Assembly (NCBI GenBank): GCA_021292105.1
Contig: CM037866.1
Location: 3,332,607-3,396,606, forward strand
Origin: Anadara kagoshimensis
Taxonomy: Eukaryota > Mollusca > Bivalvia > Arcoida > Arcidae
Length of the DNA stretch: 64,000 nucleotides
Reading direction: 5' to 3'
Made by a program: the position numbers and the translations under genes. Positions 1 through 12,411 of this stretch are shown piece after piece. Position 1 is the stretch's first letter. Every line of letters starts with the position of its first letter. The notes under the pieces are model-generated. The model was not told the origin of the DNA. It saw only the letters and a list, made by a program, of their open reading frames with translations, and did not search any database.

Positions 1-144
1 CGTGGTTGTGATTTGGCAATGGGTGTTTGTTGTTGATGATGGATTCTAGTTTGTTGTTATTGTCTTCTCGGCGAGTTATTCTCTGTCTTTCTTTGTAGTC
101 ATCGATCGCATTTTAAAAAATGTTTTTAGATTTAAATCGGAAGT

Positions 145-420
145 CATGCGTTCGGTGAATCTCGGCTGTCTTCGACATATTTCTTTACGAGAACAAACGA
201 CGAGCAGGAATTCAAAACATACAATTTACTTAGAATTTTGAAAGTTCAAAGGTTAAAATTATAGAATAAAAATGGAGATATTTTTTAAAGGTAGTTTGTA
301 TGATAATTCATGAAGTTGGCTGGCGATTAATTTTTTAAACCGGTAAGTATATGAAAATAATGATTATTTATTCAGTACAGTTGTCAAATGATGAACAAAC
401 AATTATTGATTAAACGGTTA
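145..420 (+). repeat. Single copy of the ~270-bp tandem unit seen at 5.1-6.2 kb
   Basis: GCGTTCGGTGAATCTCGG..., then a TTCAAAGGTTA segment and GGTAAGTATATGAA, in the same order as in the array at 5139-6200. Bases 1-144 hold nothing recognised. Confidence 0.65.
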
Positions 421-1336
421 TTCTGATATCCAAAAGTATTGAAATATTAATTGCTAATTCAGACTTCAAGTCCGTCATCACAATATTGTTTATATGAAAC
501 ACCTAAATTTTCATGGCCCTCATTTTAGAAATGTTGATATCAAACCTTCCCCATATTTTATGAACTTCTTACGAAAATGATTAAATCAAGCTGAATATAC
601 TTGACGTCCCATAGTTCCATGTTCCGCATATTCTTATTTTATTTTGCATCTGACTAAAGAGGAAGTGCTTACCCTTCTGTAGCATTAGGTCACACTTCCC
701 TGCTGTAATTTCTATGTTTGAATTCAATTGACAATTTTCAAAGTTTTTACTTTGCGTTAAGAATTGTGATTTGAACATGGGTCGTTTCTGATAAAATCAA
801 ACAACTGGATTAAATAGCGTAGTTGTACTCATAAAAGGAACCACAGTCAAAGCGTCATCTAGAATTTAAGTTCTACAAAGATTAAAAATATAGACACATA
901 ATCCATCGAACGAATAATAAATTTAAAGTAAGGTCTTGTATGCACAAGATCAATTATCTGTATATTGTTGTACTAGGGTCTAAAACATTTAAAAGACTTT
1001 TGTCATAATCACATACACACAATAATGCACATTAATGCACCATCGGACATACAACAATATATTACATAATATTGCTTGTTTATAGCTCGTCAAGTTTGAC
1101 CCTGCCGCTTGACCTTTAATTTAAATAAGTATTAGGAATGATCAATTATGAAGTACAGGGTGTCCTTGATTAAAGATAAACGTTTGCTTTTGAACTCTTT
1201 TTGTTTTCAAAAGTACACAAATATTCTTTTTTAAATTCAAGGTATATATAAATGAGAAAAATATAAATAAATACGTGTATCGATAACGTTTAAATAAGGA
1301 TTTATGGGTTAATTTTTGAGCACGTTCAAAGTCAAT
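421..1336. other. AT-rich intergenic stretch
   Basis: No gene seen. It contains a minus-oriented FB1 arm at about 607-780 (GAGGAAGTGCTTACCCTTC) and, near 1085-1115, a GTTTGACC...CTTGACCTTTAATTT motif that recurs near 31490 and 34060. Confidence 0.45.
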
Positions 1337-1420
1337 AGCCTGTGTGGCCGAGCGTGTTAGTGTGTTGTCTACATAATTGGTAAGTTGGTTACTGGGTCAA
1401 CGGTTCGAATCTGGCTAAAT
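1337..1420 (+). repeat. tRNA-like SINE head
   Basis: TGTGGCCGAGCGTGTTAG resembles an A box and GGTTCGAATCT a B box, in a Leu/Ser-type layout. The acceptor stem does not pair convincingly, so a tRNA-derived SINE remnant is preferred to a tRNA gene. Confidence 0.4.
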
Positions 1421-1734
1421 CTGATTTTTTCTTCCATTTTTTAAAAAATTTACTTGTGTCTCTTTAACGTGTGAAAAATACGCGAATCTTTCTTCCTTTT
1501 ACAGATCAGTATAAAATTTTAATGATTGGAAACCTGTCCGACAGAATACGCAATTAAATATCTAAATGGCCGAATGATGCTAGAAACATTATTCGTTATA
1601 TTTCTAGTTATTTTCAAGAGAAGTGCATACATATTAAGACAAAATATATATTTAATTAAATGAAACCCAAAATAAATGCACAATTTTCCACTTATAAATA
1701 CAAAGTGCATAAAACGTGAAAAGTACAAGTGTTG

Positions 1735-1823
1735 TTAAAATACGTCGCTAGTGTGTGATCCGAATCATGAACGTTCGGAATATAGATTTTGAGACAATAT
1801 ACCTTAACCACACGGCCATCGTG

Positions 1824-1825
<2 letters not shown>
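1735..1825 (-). repeat. tRNA-like SINE head, minus strand
   Basis: On the minus strand GATGGCCGTGTGGTTAAGG followed by GTTCATGATTCGGATC gives A- and B-box-like blocks of a Ser/Leu-type tRNA. Degenerate; abuts the TA microsatellite. Confidence 0.4.
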
Positions 1826-1902
<77 letters not shown>

Positions 1903-1905
1903 ATT
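1826..1905. repeat. (TA)n microsatellite
   Basis: About 80 bases of TA with one interruption (ATTATAT). The long Tyr-Ile reading frames here are artefacts of it. Confidence 0.95.
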
Positions 1906-2374
1906 TACATTTTGTCGGTTTTCTGTCTTCTACACAAGGTTTCAGAGCAATTGCGTTCATATCGGCTATAAACTGCAAGATCTACCTTGATGACATCACG
2001 GGAATTCCATTCACAACAATCGGCGTATGAATACACAATATGAAATACACAAAACCGGAACTATATTGACATAAAAATAAAGTTTGTTTACATCCCGTGA
2101 TATCGAATTACTCATGTCATTACCGAAATAATTGTATTTAATAAAAAAAACTGAACAATTTAGTAGAAATTTTGTATGCAATTTGTTGTTTTTTCCACGC
2201 ACTATTTTGTCCTAGAATTTCTGGCGCCAAACTGCACAGCTGATCAGTTGGATCTGCTGTTCCATCAGCTGTTCCGTTAATCGAAAACCGTTGTTGACAA
2301 AGCGCGGAATAAAAAATTTCTAAAATGATTTTGAACCAAGAAAAAGAAAAGAAAATAGTTTTAAACGTAAATAT

Positions 2375-2535
2375 AACAATTGAACTGTTTAGAAATGCGG
2401 TTCATATTTGATATGAACGCAATTGATATGCAAGGCAAACTAATCATAACGCGCTAACGCGCGTTATTCAGTTTGCTTGCATATCAATTGCGTTCTTATC
2501 GACTATGAACCGCATTTCTAAACAGTTCAATTGTT
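2375..2535. mobile_element. Foldback element, ~72-bp arms
   Basis: AACAATTGAACTGTTTAGAAATGCGG... is mirrored by ...CCGCATTTCTAAACAGTTCAATTGTT, with a centre of alternating CGCG around 2450-2465. Nearly complete palindrome, so a foldback MITE. Confidence 0.8.
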
Positions 2536-2543
2536 ATATATAT

Positions 2544-3021
2544 GTGTGATATTATCAAGTAGAAATTGGTTGAAATCTCAAATTGTCACAAAATATTTTT
2601 TTTGTCTTTAAAATATATAAAAAATCATTCTTTATCTTGTTACAAATTTTACAAAAAAAATTCTAACGAATACCAAAGTTATGATGCTATTTATAACGTA
2701 CCTATTTACTTATCACCCAATTGTAAATGCGCTCATACCTACTTGAATTTGAAAAAATTGTCGGAAATTCTAACAATACAGGGACCTTAGGTCAAGTACA
2801 TTTTTTCAGTCAATGTAGTATAAATGTAGTATTCATTTGTTTGGTGTATAAAATATCTGACTCCATGTTAAGCAGTGTATTGTTGATAAAGGCGCACAGG
2901 TACCTGTTTTCACGGCAATGATCGCGGTATAATGATGAGATCGTTCTTCCAACTGTTACGTCACAATACTGAAAATGTTGACGTGGAGATTTTGACTGAT
3001 TTCTACTTGATACAATCACAT
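2544..3021. mobile_element. DNA transposon family D, copy 1 (non-autonomous)
   Basis: ~33-bp terminal inverted repeats (GTGTGATATTATCAAGTAGA at left; its inverse ending TACTTGATACAATCACA at right). The interior matches 60922-61372. No transposase. Starts nine bases after the foldback at 2375-2535. Confidence 0.75.
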
Positions 3022-3084
3022 ATAGTTTCTTTTGGCTTACAGATTAATAAACGTACAAGAAAAGAAATACACATGGCTTGCAAT

Positions 3085-4060
3085 TATTTTTAATTCATAA
3101 TTTTGCATTTTTTGTCGATTTTTTGCATGGGTGCGTGCGTGCGTCCATCAATAGCAAAAACTCTGAAACTATCAGGCCTTTTGAAACATAATTTGCTGTG
3201 CAAGGTCCTTGATAGAGTACAACTGTAGATTATACAAATCATGGCGATTGGATATCCAAGATGGCTGCCGTAACTAAAAAAAGAAAAAAACCTAAAAATA
3301 ATCTTCTTCTTTAGAACCATTCATTGGAGGCAAAATCTGATTTCATATTTGGTTTTGAGATGGTCTTAACCTCTCAGTTTGTACATTTCGTGGAATTCTG
3401 ACAAAACATAGATTACGCATTTTTGCGTTTAATTTTGCAAAAATCGTAAAATATTTTCAAATTGTTATAACTTGACTATTTAATCAGATAATGACATGGG
3501 GTTTTCAGTTTTGAAATATTCTAGTAATTAGCTTCAAAATGTGGTCAAGGTCAATTGTGAGGGTCATGACCTAATTTTTGACACTTCTGATTTTATTTAT
3601 TATCTGGAACACTATAAACTTTTCTATAGGCATGTATATTGGAATATTGTTGGCATTGGTGCAACTGTCATTTTGATATATAGACTAAGGTCAGGAGTTC
3701 AAAGGCCAAGTTCACAGATTTAAAATAGTACGTACTGAAATGGTTAATTATCTTGAAAAGAATTAACAATTTCTATAGGTATGTATATTAGAATGTTGTA
3801 GATATTAATACAACTACTATTTTGATCTATAGAAAAAGGTCATGAGTTCAAAGATCAAGGTAATGGATATAAAAATACCAAAGTAGTTACAACTTGACTA
3901 TCTGATCAGATAATGATATGGGGTTTTCATTTTGAAATATTCTTGTAATTACCTTCAAAATGAGATCAAGGGCAATTGTTTAGGCTATGACCTATTTATT
4001 TACCTTTCCTAAAATAATTTGTTGATCCAATTTTACGCAGTGTACAAATAAGATGTTTGT
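3085..4060. repeat. Diverged bivalve-type repeat with internal repetition
   Basis: AAGATGGCTGCCGTAACTAAAAA and the neighbouring text resemble 9110-9230. The GTCAAGGTCAATTGTGAGGGTCATGACC segment near 3541 recurs near 3961, and ATAGGCATGTATATTGGAATATTG near 3626 recurs near 3775. No coding capacity beyond chance frames. Confidence 0.5.
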
Positions 4061-4547
4061 TTCAACCAAATCATTGAAAATTTTCTCCTCTGCATTCTAA
4101 CCCAATACAACATAAAAAATCCTTAAGTAACAGTAATCCAAAAGTTGTGTTTGGCATATCAACCAAAATCCAAGGTGGCTCCTGTTCCTATAAATAGCAG
4201 AAACAAGAAAGACCATTGCAGATTTATTTTCCAACTACTGTGGTTCCAGTTGCAACTGCGAAAAGGAGGTTTTTTATGTTTCTAAACAATCTAGTTTATA
4301 CAATTTCTCTGCTTTGCATGTTAAGGGTCTTAGTGTCTGGTTGTAAGAGCCCTGTTTGAAACAGCTGATTGAGTGAAAAAGACAGCAGTTTTTTTAAAAT
4401 GTACTTTTATTGAATTTATGATAATAAAGGAATAACTGATACGTCTTCCAAATAGAAAAAGTATATATGGATACTGAGGTTGAGGTGTTCTACCATTTTT
4501 ACGTTTTTGATTCATTCTAACCGATACACAATTACGGTAATAATCAA

Positions 4548-4755
4548 TTTTAAACAACCATACTAATCCATGTCCGAATCACAATCTAGAAATAAAGTAA
4601 AAACTTTGGAACTGACAAGTTAGGTTTAACACGTGAACTTCCACCAGGGAAGTGAGACTGGGTGCTCCGGAAGGTACGAGTAAGCACCTCCTGTTTAGCT
4701 AGCTACACCCGCCACGTTTTTAATTTAAATTGCGTGAAAGGAACATGGAACTAAA
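4548..4755 (+). repeat. FB1 foldback-family arm
   Basis: Carries the FB1 core GTGAACTTCCACCAGGGAAG, GGTGCTCCGGAAGG and AAGCACCTCCTGTTTAGCTA, ending GGAACATGGAAC. A minus-oriented partial arm follows at about 4905-5035. Confidence 0.65.
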
Positions 4756-5138
4756 CAACATGAACAACAGACGAAAATTGGTGGAAAGTTTACGGTCTGA
4801 TTGATAATTTCAAATACAGGTACCGGTATGGTCTTGACTGAAAATTATGGTCGACTTATCGACTTTGATTACAAATGCGAGGTAGTTACATTTACGAAGC
4901 ACCCGGCCTCACTTCCATGATGGAATTTCACATTATTGACTGAAGTTGTATTTTTTTTAAATTGTACTTTTTTGAATTGTGATTTAACATGGACTTGTAT
5001 ATCTGTTTTTTATTTATTGATATTTTACTAGATTTGAATATTCACTTCTCAGTAGAGTGAGGTGGCTACAAAATTGTAGTGTGGACATAACACATTCGTT
5101 CTTCCTCTTTCATTTCAATTTAAATCAATGCTATAAGT

Positions 5139-6200
5139 ACATTCGGCGAAACTCGGCGGTCGTGTCGTATGCAAACTATTCTTTTATGTGACAATCAGGA
5201 AGTCAAAACATGTAATTTACTTAGAACTCTAAAATTTCAAAGGTTACAAGAGATCTAACATTAAACAAGCTGGCAAATTTTTGCAGATATTTATTCAGAA
5301 TGTAAATTCCTGTCTTTTATTTATGACTAAGTATATGGACATCATCATCCTTTATTTAATACAATAAAAACAATCATTTATTAAATAATTCATGATTTGT
5401 GTAATCAAGGAGCACAATAAAATCAATGATTAACCTCGGCCGTGTTGTATGCAAACTATTCTTTCGTATAACAATCAGGAAGTTAAAGTTCAAAGGTTAC
5501 AAGCGATCTAACATTAAAAAAGATTGAACATTTCTGAAAACATTCGTAAATTCCTTGTATTTTATTTATGATGGGGTATATGAACATCATCATCCTTTAT
5601 TTAATACAATAAAACAATTATTTATTAAATAATTCATGATTTGCAAACTATTCTTTCGTATTACAATCAGGAAGTTAAAGTTCAAAGGTTACAAGTGATC
5701 TAACATTAAAAAAGATTGAACATTTCTGAAGACATTCGTAAATTTTATAGCATTGTATTTTATTCATGATGGGGGTTGAGGTTCATTAATTGGTAAGTAT
5801 ATGAACACCATCATCTATTATTTAATACAACAGAGACACATTTATTAAAATATTCATGACTGGTCTAACCAAGGAGTATAATTAACTTTAAATATATTTA
5901 TTTCAGATACATTCGGTGAACCTCGGCCATGTCGTATTCAACCTATTCTTTCGTTTGACAATAATAAATTTAAAATATATAATTTTAATTGGAACTCTAA
6001 AAGTTCAAAGGTAACAAGAGATCTAACATTGAACAAGCTAGAACATTTCTGAAAACATTTATTCGGAATGTAAATCCCTGTCTTTTATTCATGATGTGGG
6101 TTGACGGTCATTAATTGGTAAGTATATGAACATTATCATTAACTATTTCTTAAATTATTATTTCTCATATCAAGGAGAATACATGGTTAAATGAATAATT
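5139..6200 (+). repeat. Tandem array, four units of ~210-290 bp
   Basis: Units start near 5139, 5433, 5643 and 5909 (motifs TCGGCCGTG..GTAT, GCAAACTATTCTTTCGT, TTCAAAGGTTACAAG, ATCTAACATTAAA). Length differences reflect missing heads or tails. Confidence 0.75.
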
Positions 6201-6554
6201 AACTTTAAATATATTTTGAAATCCGAGGTATTCTTGCTGTTTATGGTTATTATTCTTCGTAATTTAAAGTGCCCCCTGTCTCACTATAATTTAGAGTTTT
6301 TAAAACCTAATGTTCCCAGTTTTAAGTTTTAAGAGTAGATTTTGTTTTAATTGTTTTTGGGAATTGATTGAAAACTGAATTTGTACATGGTACTAACTGG
6401 TATTTATGCAACAGAAAAAAAAACCATTCTCTCATCATTTAATGATTTTAGTATACCACGTTTCTTTAAAATATTTTTGTTCAGAAACAGTGTCTTTCTT
6501 TTGCATTTATTGAATTGATTATTAAAATGGTTTGCAGACCTTTTGTATTTAAAA

Positions 6555-6735
6555 AACAAACATATTAATCTATGTCCAAAGCACAATCCAAAAGCAAAGT
6601 AATAACAAACATACCAATCCATGTCCAAATCACAATCCCAAAGAAAAGTAAAAACAAACATACCAATCCATGTCCAAAAAACAACCCCAAAGCAAAATAA
6701 AAACAAACATACCAATCCATTTCCAAACCCCAATA
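6555..6735 (+). repeat. ~49-bp tandem repeat inside an FB1 arm
   Basis: ACAAACATACCAATCCATGT starts at 6555, 6604, 6654 and 6703. The unit is the inner part of an FB1 arm amplified in place. Frames reading F-G-x-G-L-V-C-L-F on the minus strand come from it. Confidence 0.75.
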
Positions 6736-6942
6736 AGACGTTAAAGCTAGCAAATTAAGTAAACACGTTAACGTCCACGAGGGCTGTGAGGCCGGTTGCT
6801 CCGGAAGGGTGAGTGTATCGAATGTATCATTACTTTTGTTCATATAAGGGGTGACATAACTTTTGTTCTGGGGTTATATATAATTTTATATTCCTGATGT
6901 TAATGTTTTCAGATAGTATATAGATTATCCAAATGCAATCAA

Positions 6943-7145
6943 AAACAAACATACTTATCCATTTCCGAATCACAATCCAGAAGCAAAGTAAAAACTTTGG
7001 AACTGACAAGTTAGGTTAGACACGTGAACTTCCACCAGGGAAGTGAGGCCGGGTGCTCCGGAAGGGTAAGCACCTCCTGTTTAGCTACTTACACCCGTCA
7101 CGTGTGTAATCAAAATTGTGTGAAAGGAACATGGAACTATGAGAC
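6943..7145 (+). repeat. FB1 arm, best preserved single arm
   Basis: ACAAACATACTTATCCATTT through AAAACTTTGGAACTGACAAG, GTGAACTTCCACCAGGGAAG, AAGCACCTCCTGTTTAGCTA to GGAACATGGAACTA. Confidence 0.7.
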
Positions 7146-8101
7146 GTCAAATATATCCAGTACAATCCTGGACACAGAGACATCAAACTTATCAACAATA
7201 CTGTGATGACGGTCATAAAACTTTTTAAGGGCCTTGATAAGCCTAAGCTTGCAATATCCTTGAGTCAACAATTTATTTGCAAGCAGCCTACTTCGTTGTA
7301 ACAAATATAATTACTTACCTGTTTGTTTACATGTTTGATCTAATCTGCAAATTTTGATTGTGATTGGAACATGGACTGGTATGTTTGTGTTTTATTTCAA
7401 ACTTTTTACTTTGTTTTTGGAATTTGTAATTTTAACCAGGTTCGATATGTTTGTAATTGATTTACAATTTTAATTTGTACAAATTTTTATGGTATGTGTG
7501 TTTAAGCCATTGGTCAGTGAAAAATACATAGGGTAATACATTTACGACATCAATTTAAATGTTAAAATGCACGCTTATTTAGCCAATTTATAATATACCT
7601 TTATTATAAATACTGTATATTTTAACTTTACATGCATTCTGAAAGATTTATTCAATAATAGATGTAATGTTTTAACACATGGCTACATTTTTATAAAAAG
7701 ATTTATTAAACATAATCAATTATGTCAGTTTAATGAGTTTTAAACTATTCAAATATAAATACTTATATACAATGACATTCATAGCCATATCAAAATAATG
7801 GATAGAAATTTACAACTTAAAAATATATTTGGCAACGGCTAGCGGAACCAAAGAACACAAAACTATATGGGGAACACCGATTATTAAAATTCTGAACTTA
7901 GGCGAGAACAGAAGGAATAGGCAATAATTTCGTATTATTGTCAGAAATATAGAGTAACTGTAATTGTCTAAATTTCCTGCAAGTTGAATTTTAAATTTCT
8001 CAAAAACTAAGGTATACTCCCTCATGCAAAGTATTTCCTTAGCTTAATTTGGTAAAATATATTTTGGTCCTTTGGGTAGCTTTTCAACATAATTTCGGTT
8101 T
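7146..8101. other. AT-rich intergenic stretch
   Basis: No gene or strong repeat, apart from a weak minus-oriented FB1-like segment near 7340-7400 (ATGGACTGGTATGTTTG). Confidence 0.4.
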
Positions 8102-8187
8102 CATAATTTTGGTCCAGGCACTATTGATGAGGAATTTTTTTCCGAAACGGCCGTCTAGTGCTGTAAAATTGAAACTGGTTTAATATG
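8102..8187 (+). ncRNA. Hammerhead-ribozyme-derived repeat, copy 1 (degenerate)
   Basis: Folds as a type I hammerhead with a minimal stem III. Stem I is (A/G)GCACTA with TAGTGCT; stem II is GGAA/TTCC closing a T5 loop; the GAAA box is at 8144-8147; GGCC-like stem III; cleavage triplet GTC at 8153-8155. The first core box reads TTGATGA (8124-8130) instead of CTGATGA, so C3 is lost and it is probably inactive. Confidence 0.6.
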
Positions 8188-8250
8188 TAATTGATGGTCC
8201 CGCGGTCCCAGTGATATATAAATATCAAAATTGTAAAATAAACATAATTT

Positions 8251-8336
8251 CATAATTTGGTTCCGAGCACTACTGATGAGGATATGTATTCCGAATCGAC
8301 CGTCTACTGTTGTAACATTAAAACTGGTATAATATG
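8251..8336 (+). ncRNA. Hammerhead-ribozyme-derived repeat, copy 2 (degenerate)
   Basis: Has an intact CTGATGA (8273-8279), stem II GGATA/TATTCC, and GTC at 8302-8304. The GAAA box is GAAT and the right arm of stem I (TACTGTT) no longer pairs well with AGCACTA. Flanks match copy 1 (CATAATTTGG before, ACTGGTATAATATG after). Confidence 0.6.
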
Positions 8337-8519
8337 TTATTCATCTGTAATTTATCTAACACTCTAATAACAAGTGTATGATGCTAAACGATTTGTTTGG
8401 AAGTGTAGTAATTGTATATGCTGAATAGTATTAAAACAAGAAATAAGCAATTAATTAATTGATTATAAAATTATTGTCTTAAATGTTCACTTCAACTATT
8501 GACCGGTCGTTAATAATAA

Positions 8520-8935
8520 ATAATTTTATGATATTTGCAAATTACTTCAAACTACTTGGAAAATAACCCTTAAGATAACGCATATATTCATAGAGTTATA
8601 TATTAAATAGGTGAGAATTTACATAAATAGGCTGACTTTGATCGACAAAAACTCTAAAAATTTATGGAAAAGTCTAACACTTTTACATCGTTCCAGATTC
8701 AACAATTTCATTCTAATTCTTAAGACATGTTTTTGAAATTTTACGGTAATGGCAAATTATTTCAAAATTACTTTAAAAATTTGTATGATTTTACAGATAA
8801 CGATATTTTCGCATAGATTTATATAGAAAATATGTGAAAATTTGCACAGGGATGCTTGTTTAGATCTTCAAATACATTTTTAATATAGAAAATGTAACAC
8901 TTTCACATCGTTTTATATATTTCACATGTTTCTTT
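8520..8935 (+). repeat. Diverged ~220-bp direct repeat, two units
   Basis: GCAAATTACTTCAAACTACTT near 8537 and GCAAATTATTTCAAAATTACTT near 8753 start similar stretches (later AGATAACG...GCATA...TAGA..TATAT). A third fragment occurs near 9443. Confidence 0.5.
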
Positions 8936-8949
8936 AATTATGATTTTTA

Positions 8950-9240
8950 GCTCACCTGAGCCAAAGGCTCAGATGAGCTTTTGCAATCTATCACCCTCCG
9001 TCGTCCGTCGTCCGTCTCGCGTCGTGCGTCGTGTATAAACATTACATTTTAATCTTCTCCTCCAAAACTACTGGGGCAAATTTGATGAAATTTGGGTATT
9101 ATCATGCCTGGGTAACAGCCTTTAAAAATTGTGTTCGAGGTTTGGCCACACTCAACAAGATGGCCGCCATTACTAAAAATAGCAAAAAGACAAAAAAATC
9201 TTCTTCTCTGAAACCAAAAGGTGCAGGCAAATTTTGATTA
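8950..9240 (+). mobile_element. Bivalve-type element headed by a perfect hairpin
   Basis: AGCTCACCTGAGCC-AAA-GGCTCAGATGAGCT forms a 14-bp hairpin, followed by CCGTCGTCCGTCGTCCGTC and TGGCCGCCATTACTAAAAA. Such hairpin-headed repeats are familiar from oyster and clam genomes (established knowledge; not checked here). No transposase ORF. Confidence 0.6.
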
Positions 9241-9995
9241 TACATTTAGATTTAGCATACCTGGGAACATTAAAATTGTGTTTTTCATGAAAATTGAACG
9301 AAAAATAGGTTACGCGTTTTTTGCGTAAAATTATGTAATTTTGAAAATGAGACATTTATTGTTATAACCCAATAACGGCTGAAGATAATTGTATGGAGTT
9401 TTCACTGTTGATCTTGTCTTGTTTAAAATAATTTTCCTACAATGGCAAATTACTTTAAAATTCTTTTGAAAATTATTAGAGCGGTATATATTTGTTTTAT
9501 ACCTCAGTTTAATGTCAACTGTCATCAATACATAAATAAATAATTAATTAAATAAATAAATGTTTCGAAAGCTCTTTTTGTCTGCAACTCTGGTAACTCC
9601 GAGACTATTTCTTTTTCCTTTTACCCACGCGGTTTGGTAGTAATTTTTGTTAGAAAAGAACCAGTTACGGATATATCGTTAACTGAAAGGTGATATTTCT
9701 AAATTTAATTAATGCCTCGCTTGTATATTCAGGTGCGGGACATTCCCCATTAAATGAAAATCCCCTTTATACTAATCCCTTTGCATATTCGAAGTGTATC
9801 CCGGCACCGATCCTATCTCAAAGAGGATAGATTTTGTGCATATTACCTATATCGATTAATCACCTGTAAACCGGATATTGCTAATTAACTCTATCCATTA
9901 ATGTAGCTGTCCAGTAATCTATCTGAAAAACTGCTTCATTATTGTGTACTACAGATTAAAATTCCTGTCAGTCATAATATATAATATCACAAATG

Positions 9996-9998
<3 letters not shown>

Positions 9999-10048
<50 letters not shown>
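9999..10048. repeat. (TC)n microsatellite
   Basis: Uninterrupted TC for about 50 bases; the source of Ser-Leu and Arg-Glu frames on either strand. Confidence 0.95.
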
Positions 10049-10052
<4 letters not shown>

Positions 10053-12061
10053 TTTTAAACATCTCATTATCACTTAAAAGTACAAAGAAATTATTAAATA
10101 ATAATAATAATTTATTTTCAATGACTTCCCAACATTTATTTCTTCTATCAGCATACATGGACTCAAGAAGACTATTAAGCTAATATGATAACTGCATGTA
10201 CAAAGGAAAAACGAGTTAGTAAAAGAAATCAAACAGACCAACAAAAATTATTTGGAAAATAAACCTATAAATGAGGAAATAGAAACCTCAGATGAATATG
10301 CAATTGAGAATATAAACAAGGGTGAGGAAAAAGGACAAACTAGCTGAAGTATTAAGAGATGCGTTGAGAAGTACTGAATAATGAATAAATTTTTGCAACA
10401 TGTGTATTTGATGTGTGAATACTCTATATGGTAGTAACATTTTGCGGTGACTGGTTATACTGTGCTTATATTTTAAAAAAAGATTATAGATGATTAAATA
10501 TGTATAATTAATGAGAAATTGATAAGTCCATGTCATACGATTAATTTAATATTTATTTATTTATTTAATAATGCTTGATGATCAATAAACCATGTGAATG
10601 AAGTTTTGCCTTCACGTGTCTTGTTTGCAAATGTCTGATGGGGGTGATTGATTGATTCCAGTCGGAATAGTGAGCAATCACATTTATCGGGTCGACGAAT
10701 AAGCTATCAGGATATTTTTCTAGATCCAAGTTGAATCAAGTCCCGGATTCCATATGAAGGGATTCTTTCAACAATTTTACTGAACGGCAAAACCAACAAT
10801 TGGCAGCTGAGTAATGCTTGCCGCAACATGTACGCGAAACATACAGAATAAAAACTAACTTATTGGAATGAATATATATTATCTGTTTAATTTAATTTAT
10901 CTTGAAAGCGGAGAAAAAAACTATTCACAGAATATAAATATGCGTGCGCGTGTGTGTTTAATACAGAACTGTTCATAAAGTGAAGACTAATTTTTTATAC
11001 AATGTATAAGAAAAAAAAGAAAATTATCTTTATCTTGTGGACAGCTATCCTTTCGATTAAGACACGATCTTACCTATAGAGTACGAGTTAAGTCCCTTGA
11101 ATTACTGATCGGTAAGTTCGTAATGTGTGTTTTCTGCAATATTGGACCACTTATTATAGAATTTCCTATTTGGACAGATACCGGTATAAATGGTTTTAGT
11201 ACTGTTAAAGGAAATTTGAACATAAACATTTAATGCAAAAACATGGTGACGCTATCTTCTATATTATCATTGATTTGAACACGAATTAGTATGTTTGTTT
11301 TTGATTATAGCATTGATTTTTTTTCAAATTTTAATATCTTTCCTAACATTTTCACATATTATTTTTTAGACCGCAGGAAAAAAACATGTCGAATTAAGTT
11401 AAACACGTGAATTTTCAATTGAGTTTTAAATTACATACATTACAAATGGCAACCTCACAGCACAATGACTTAAACACGCATGGTATATTTAACAAAGAAT
11501 ACAGCTGGACTGATTATATTTGATATTTGAACTGTATATAAAACAAATTTTATCAGTATGAGACAATTTTCAAATCATAAAGACTATATTCAGGCTCACT
11601 TATTTTAAATTGATATATTAGTAATTAGCTATTAATGTTTATTTCTGAAATATAACGTGCTGAGTATGAGAAAAGTTACGTACGTTTTTTTTATATATAC
11701 ATGCACTTACGTTTTATGAGTCCAACTAAAATTTTTAGATATCAACCTGTATACATTTTATAACTAGGTTAAAATCAATCAGCTATGACAACTATAGACA
11801 TGTTCAATCTCAATTTTAATTAAATGTATGATGGGTGTAGTTAAACAGGAGGTGCTCACCATTCCGGGGTACCCTGTCTCATTTTCTTGGTTGATGTTCA
11901 ATCGCTAATAGACAAATTTTCATTAAAAGACAGATATGGACGACAGAAGCGCTTTTACAAATAAATTGTTAAAGCAGGAGAATTGCAAGAATATGCTTAT
12001 CAAAGATTCAACAGGTTTTATGACCTTAGCACAATCTTCTTATTCATAATCAAAATCAAAT
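10049..12061. other. AT-rich intergenic stretch upstream of gene 1
   Basis: Nothing coding recognised. A minus-oriented FB1 fragment lies at about 11835-11905. A non-coding first exon and promoter of gene 1 may lie here, but no reliable signal was found. Confidence 0.4.
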
Positions 12062-12300
12062 AATCTATATCGAAATCGCAATTCCAAAGCAAAGTAAAAA
12101 AACTGATAAATTAAGTTCAACACTTAAATTTTGACAAGGGAAGAGAGAGCGGGTGCTTAGGAGGGTAATTAAGTCCTGTTAAGCTAACCACATCCGCCAC
12201 ATGTTAAATATTTATTAAGAATAAAAGGGACATGGAACCATTGAATGTCAAATATATCCAGGGTAGTTTTGGATACAGAGATATTATATGTATCAACAAT
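12062..12300 (+). repeat. FB1 arm just upstream of gene 1 exon 1
   Basis: AAGCAAAGTAAAAAAACTGA, a diverged GGGAAGAGAGAGCGGGTGC core, AAGTCCTGTTAAGCTA and GGGACATGGAACC, then the AATATATCCAGG tail shared with 7150. Confidence 0.6.
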
Positions 12301-12411
12301 ATTTTGATGAACGCCATCCCATTTTTTTAGATTGCCTTACATTGTTCCACATGTTCTTCTTTAGTGGTATTCCTTTCATCTTTTGTTATTGTTACTTTTC
12401 TAACATTTTAG

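Noticed and set aside
1748..2030. Open frames full of Tyr-Ile on both strands
   Set aside because: They are translations of the TA microsatellite.
6404..6843. Frames with repeated F-G-x-G-L-V-C-L-F that look like a membrane protein
   Set aside because: They follow the 49-bp tandem repeat inside an FB1 arm; the repeat explains the hydrophobic pattern.
8102..8336. Calling these intact, active hammerhead ribozymes
   Set aside because: Copy 1 has lost C3 (TTGATGA) and copy 2 has GAAT in place of GAAA plus a mismatched stem I; only descent from a ribozyme is claimed.
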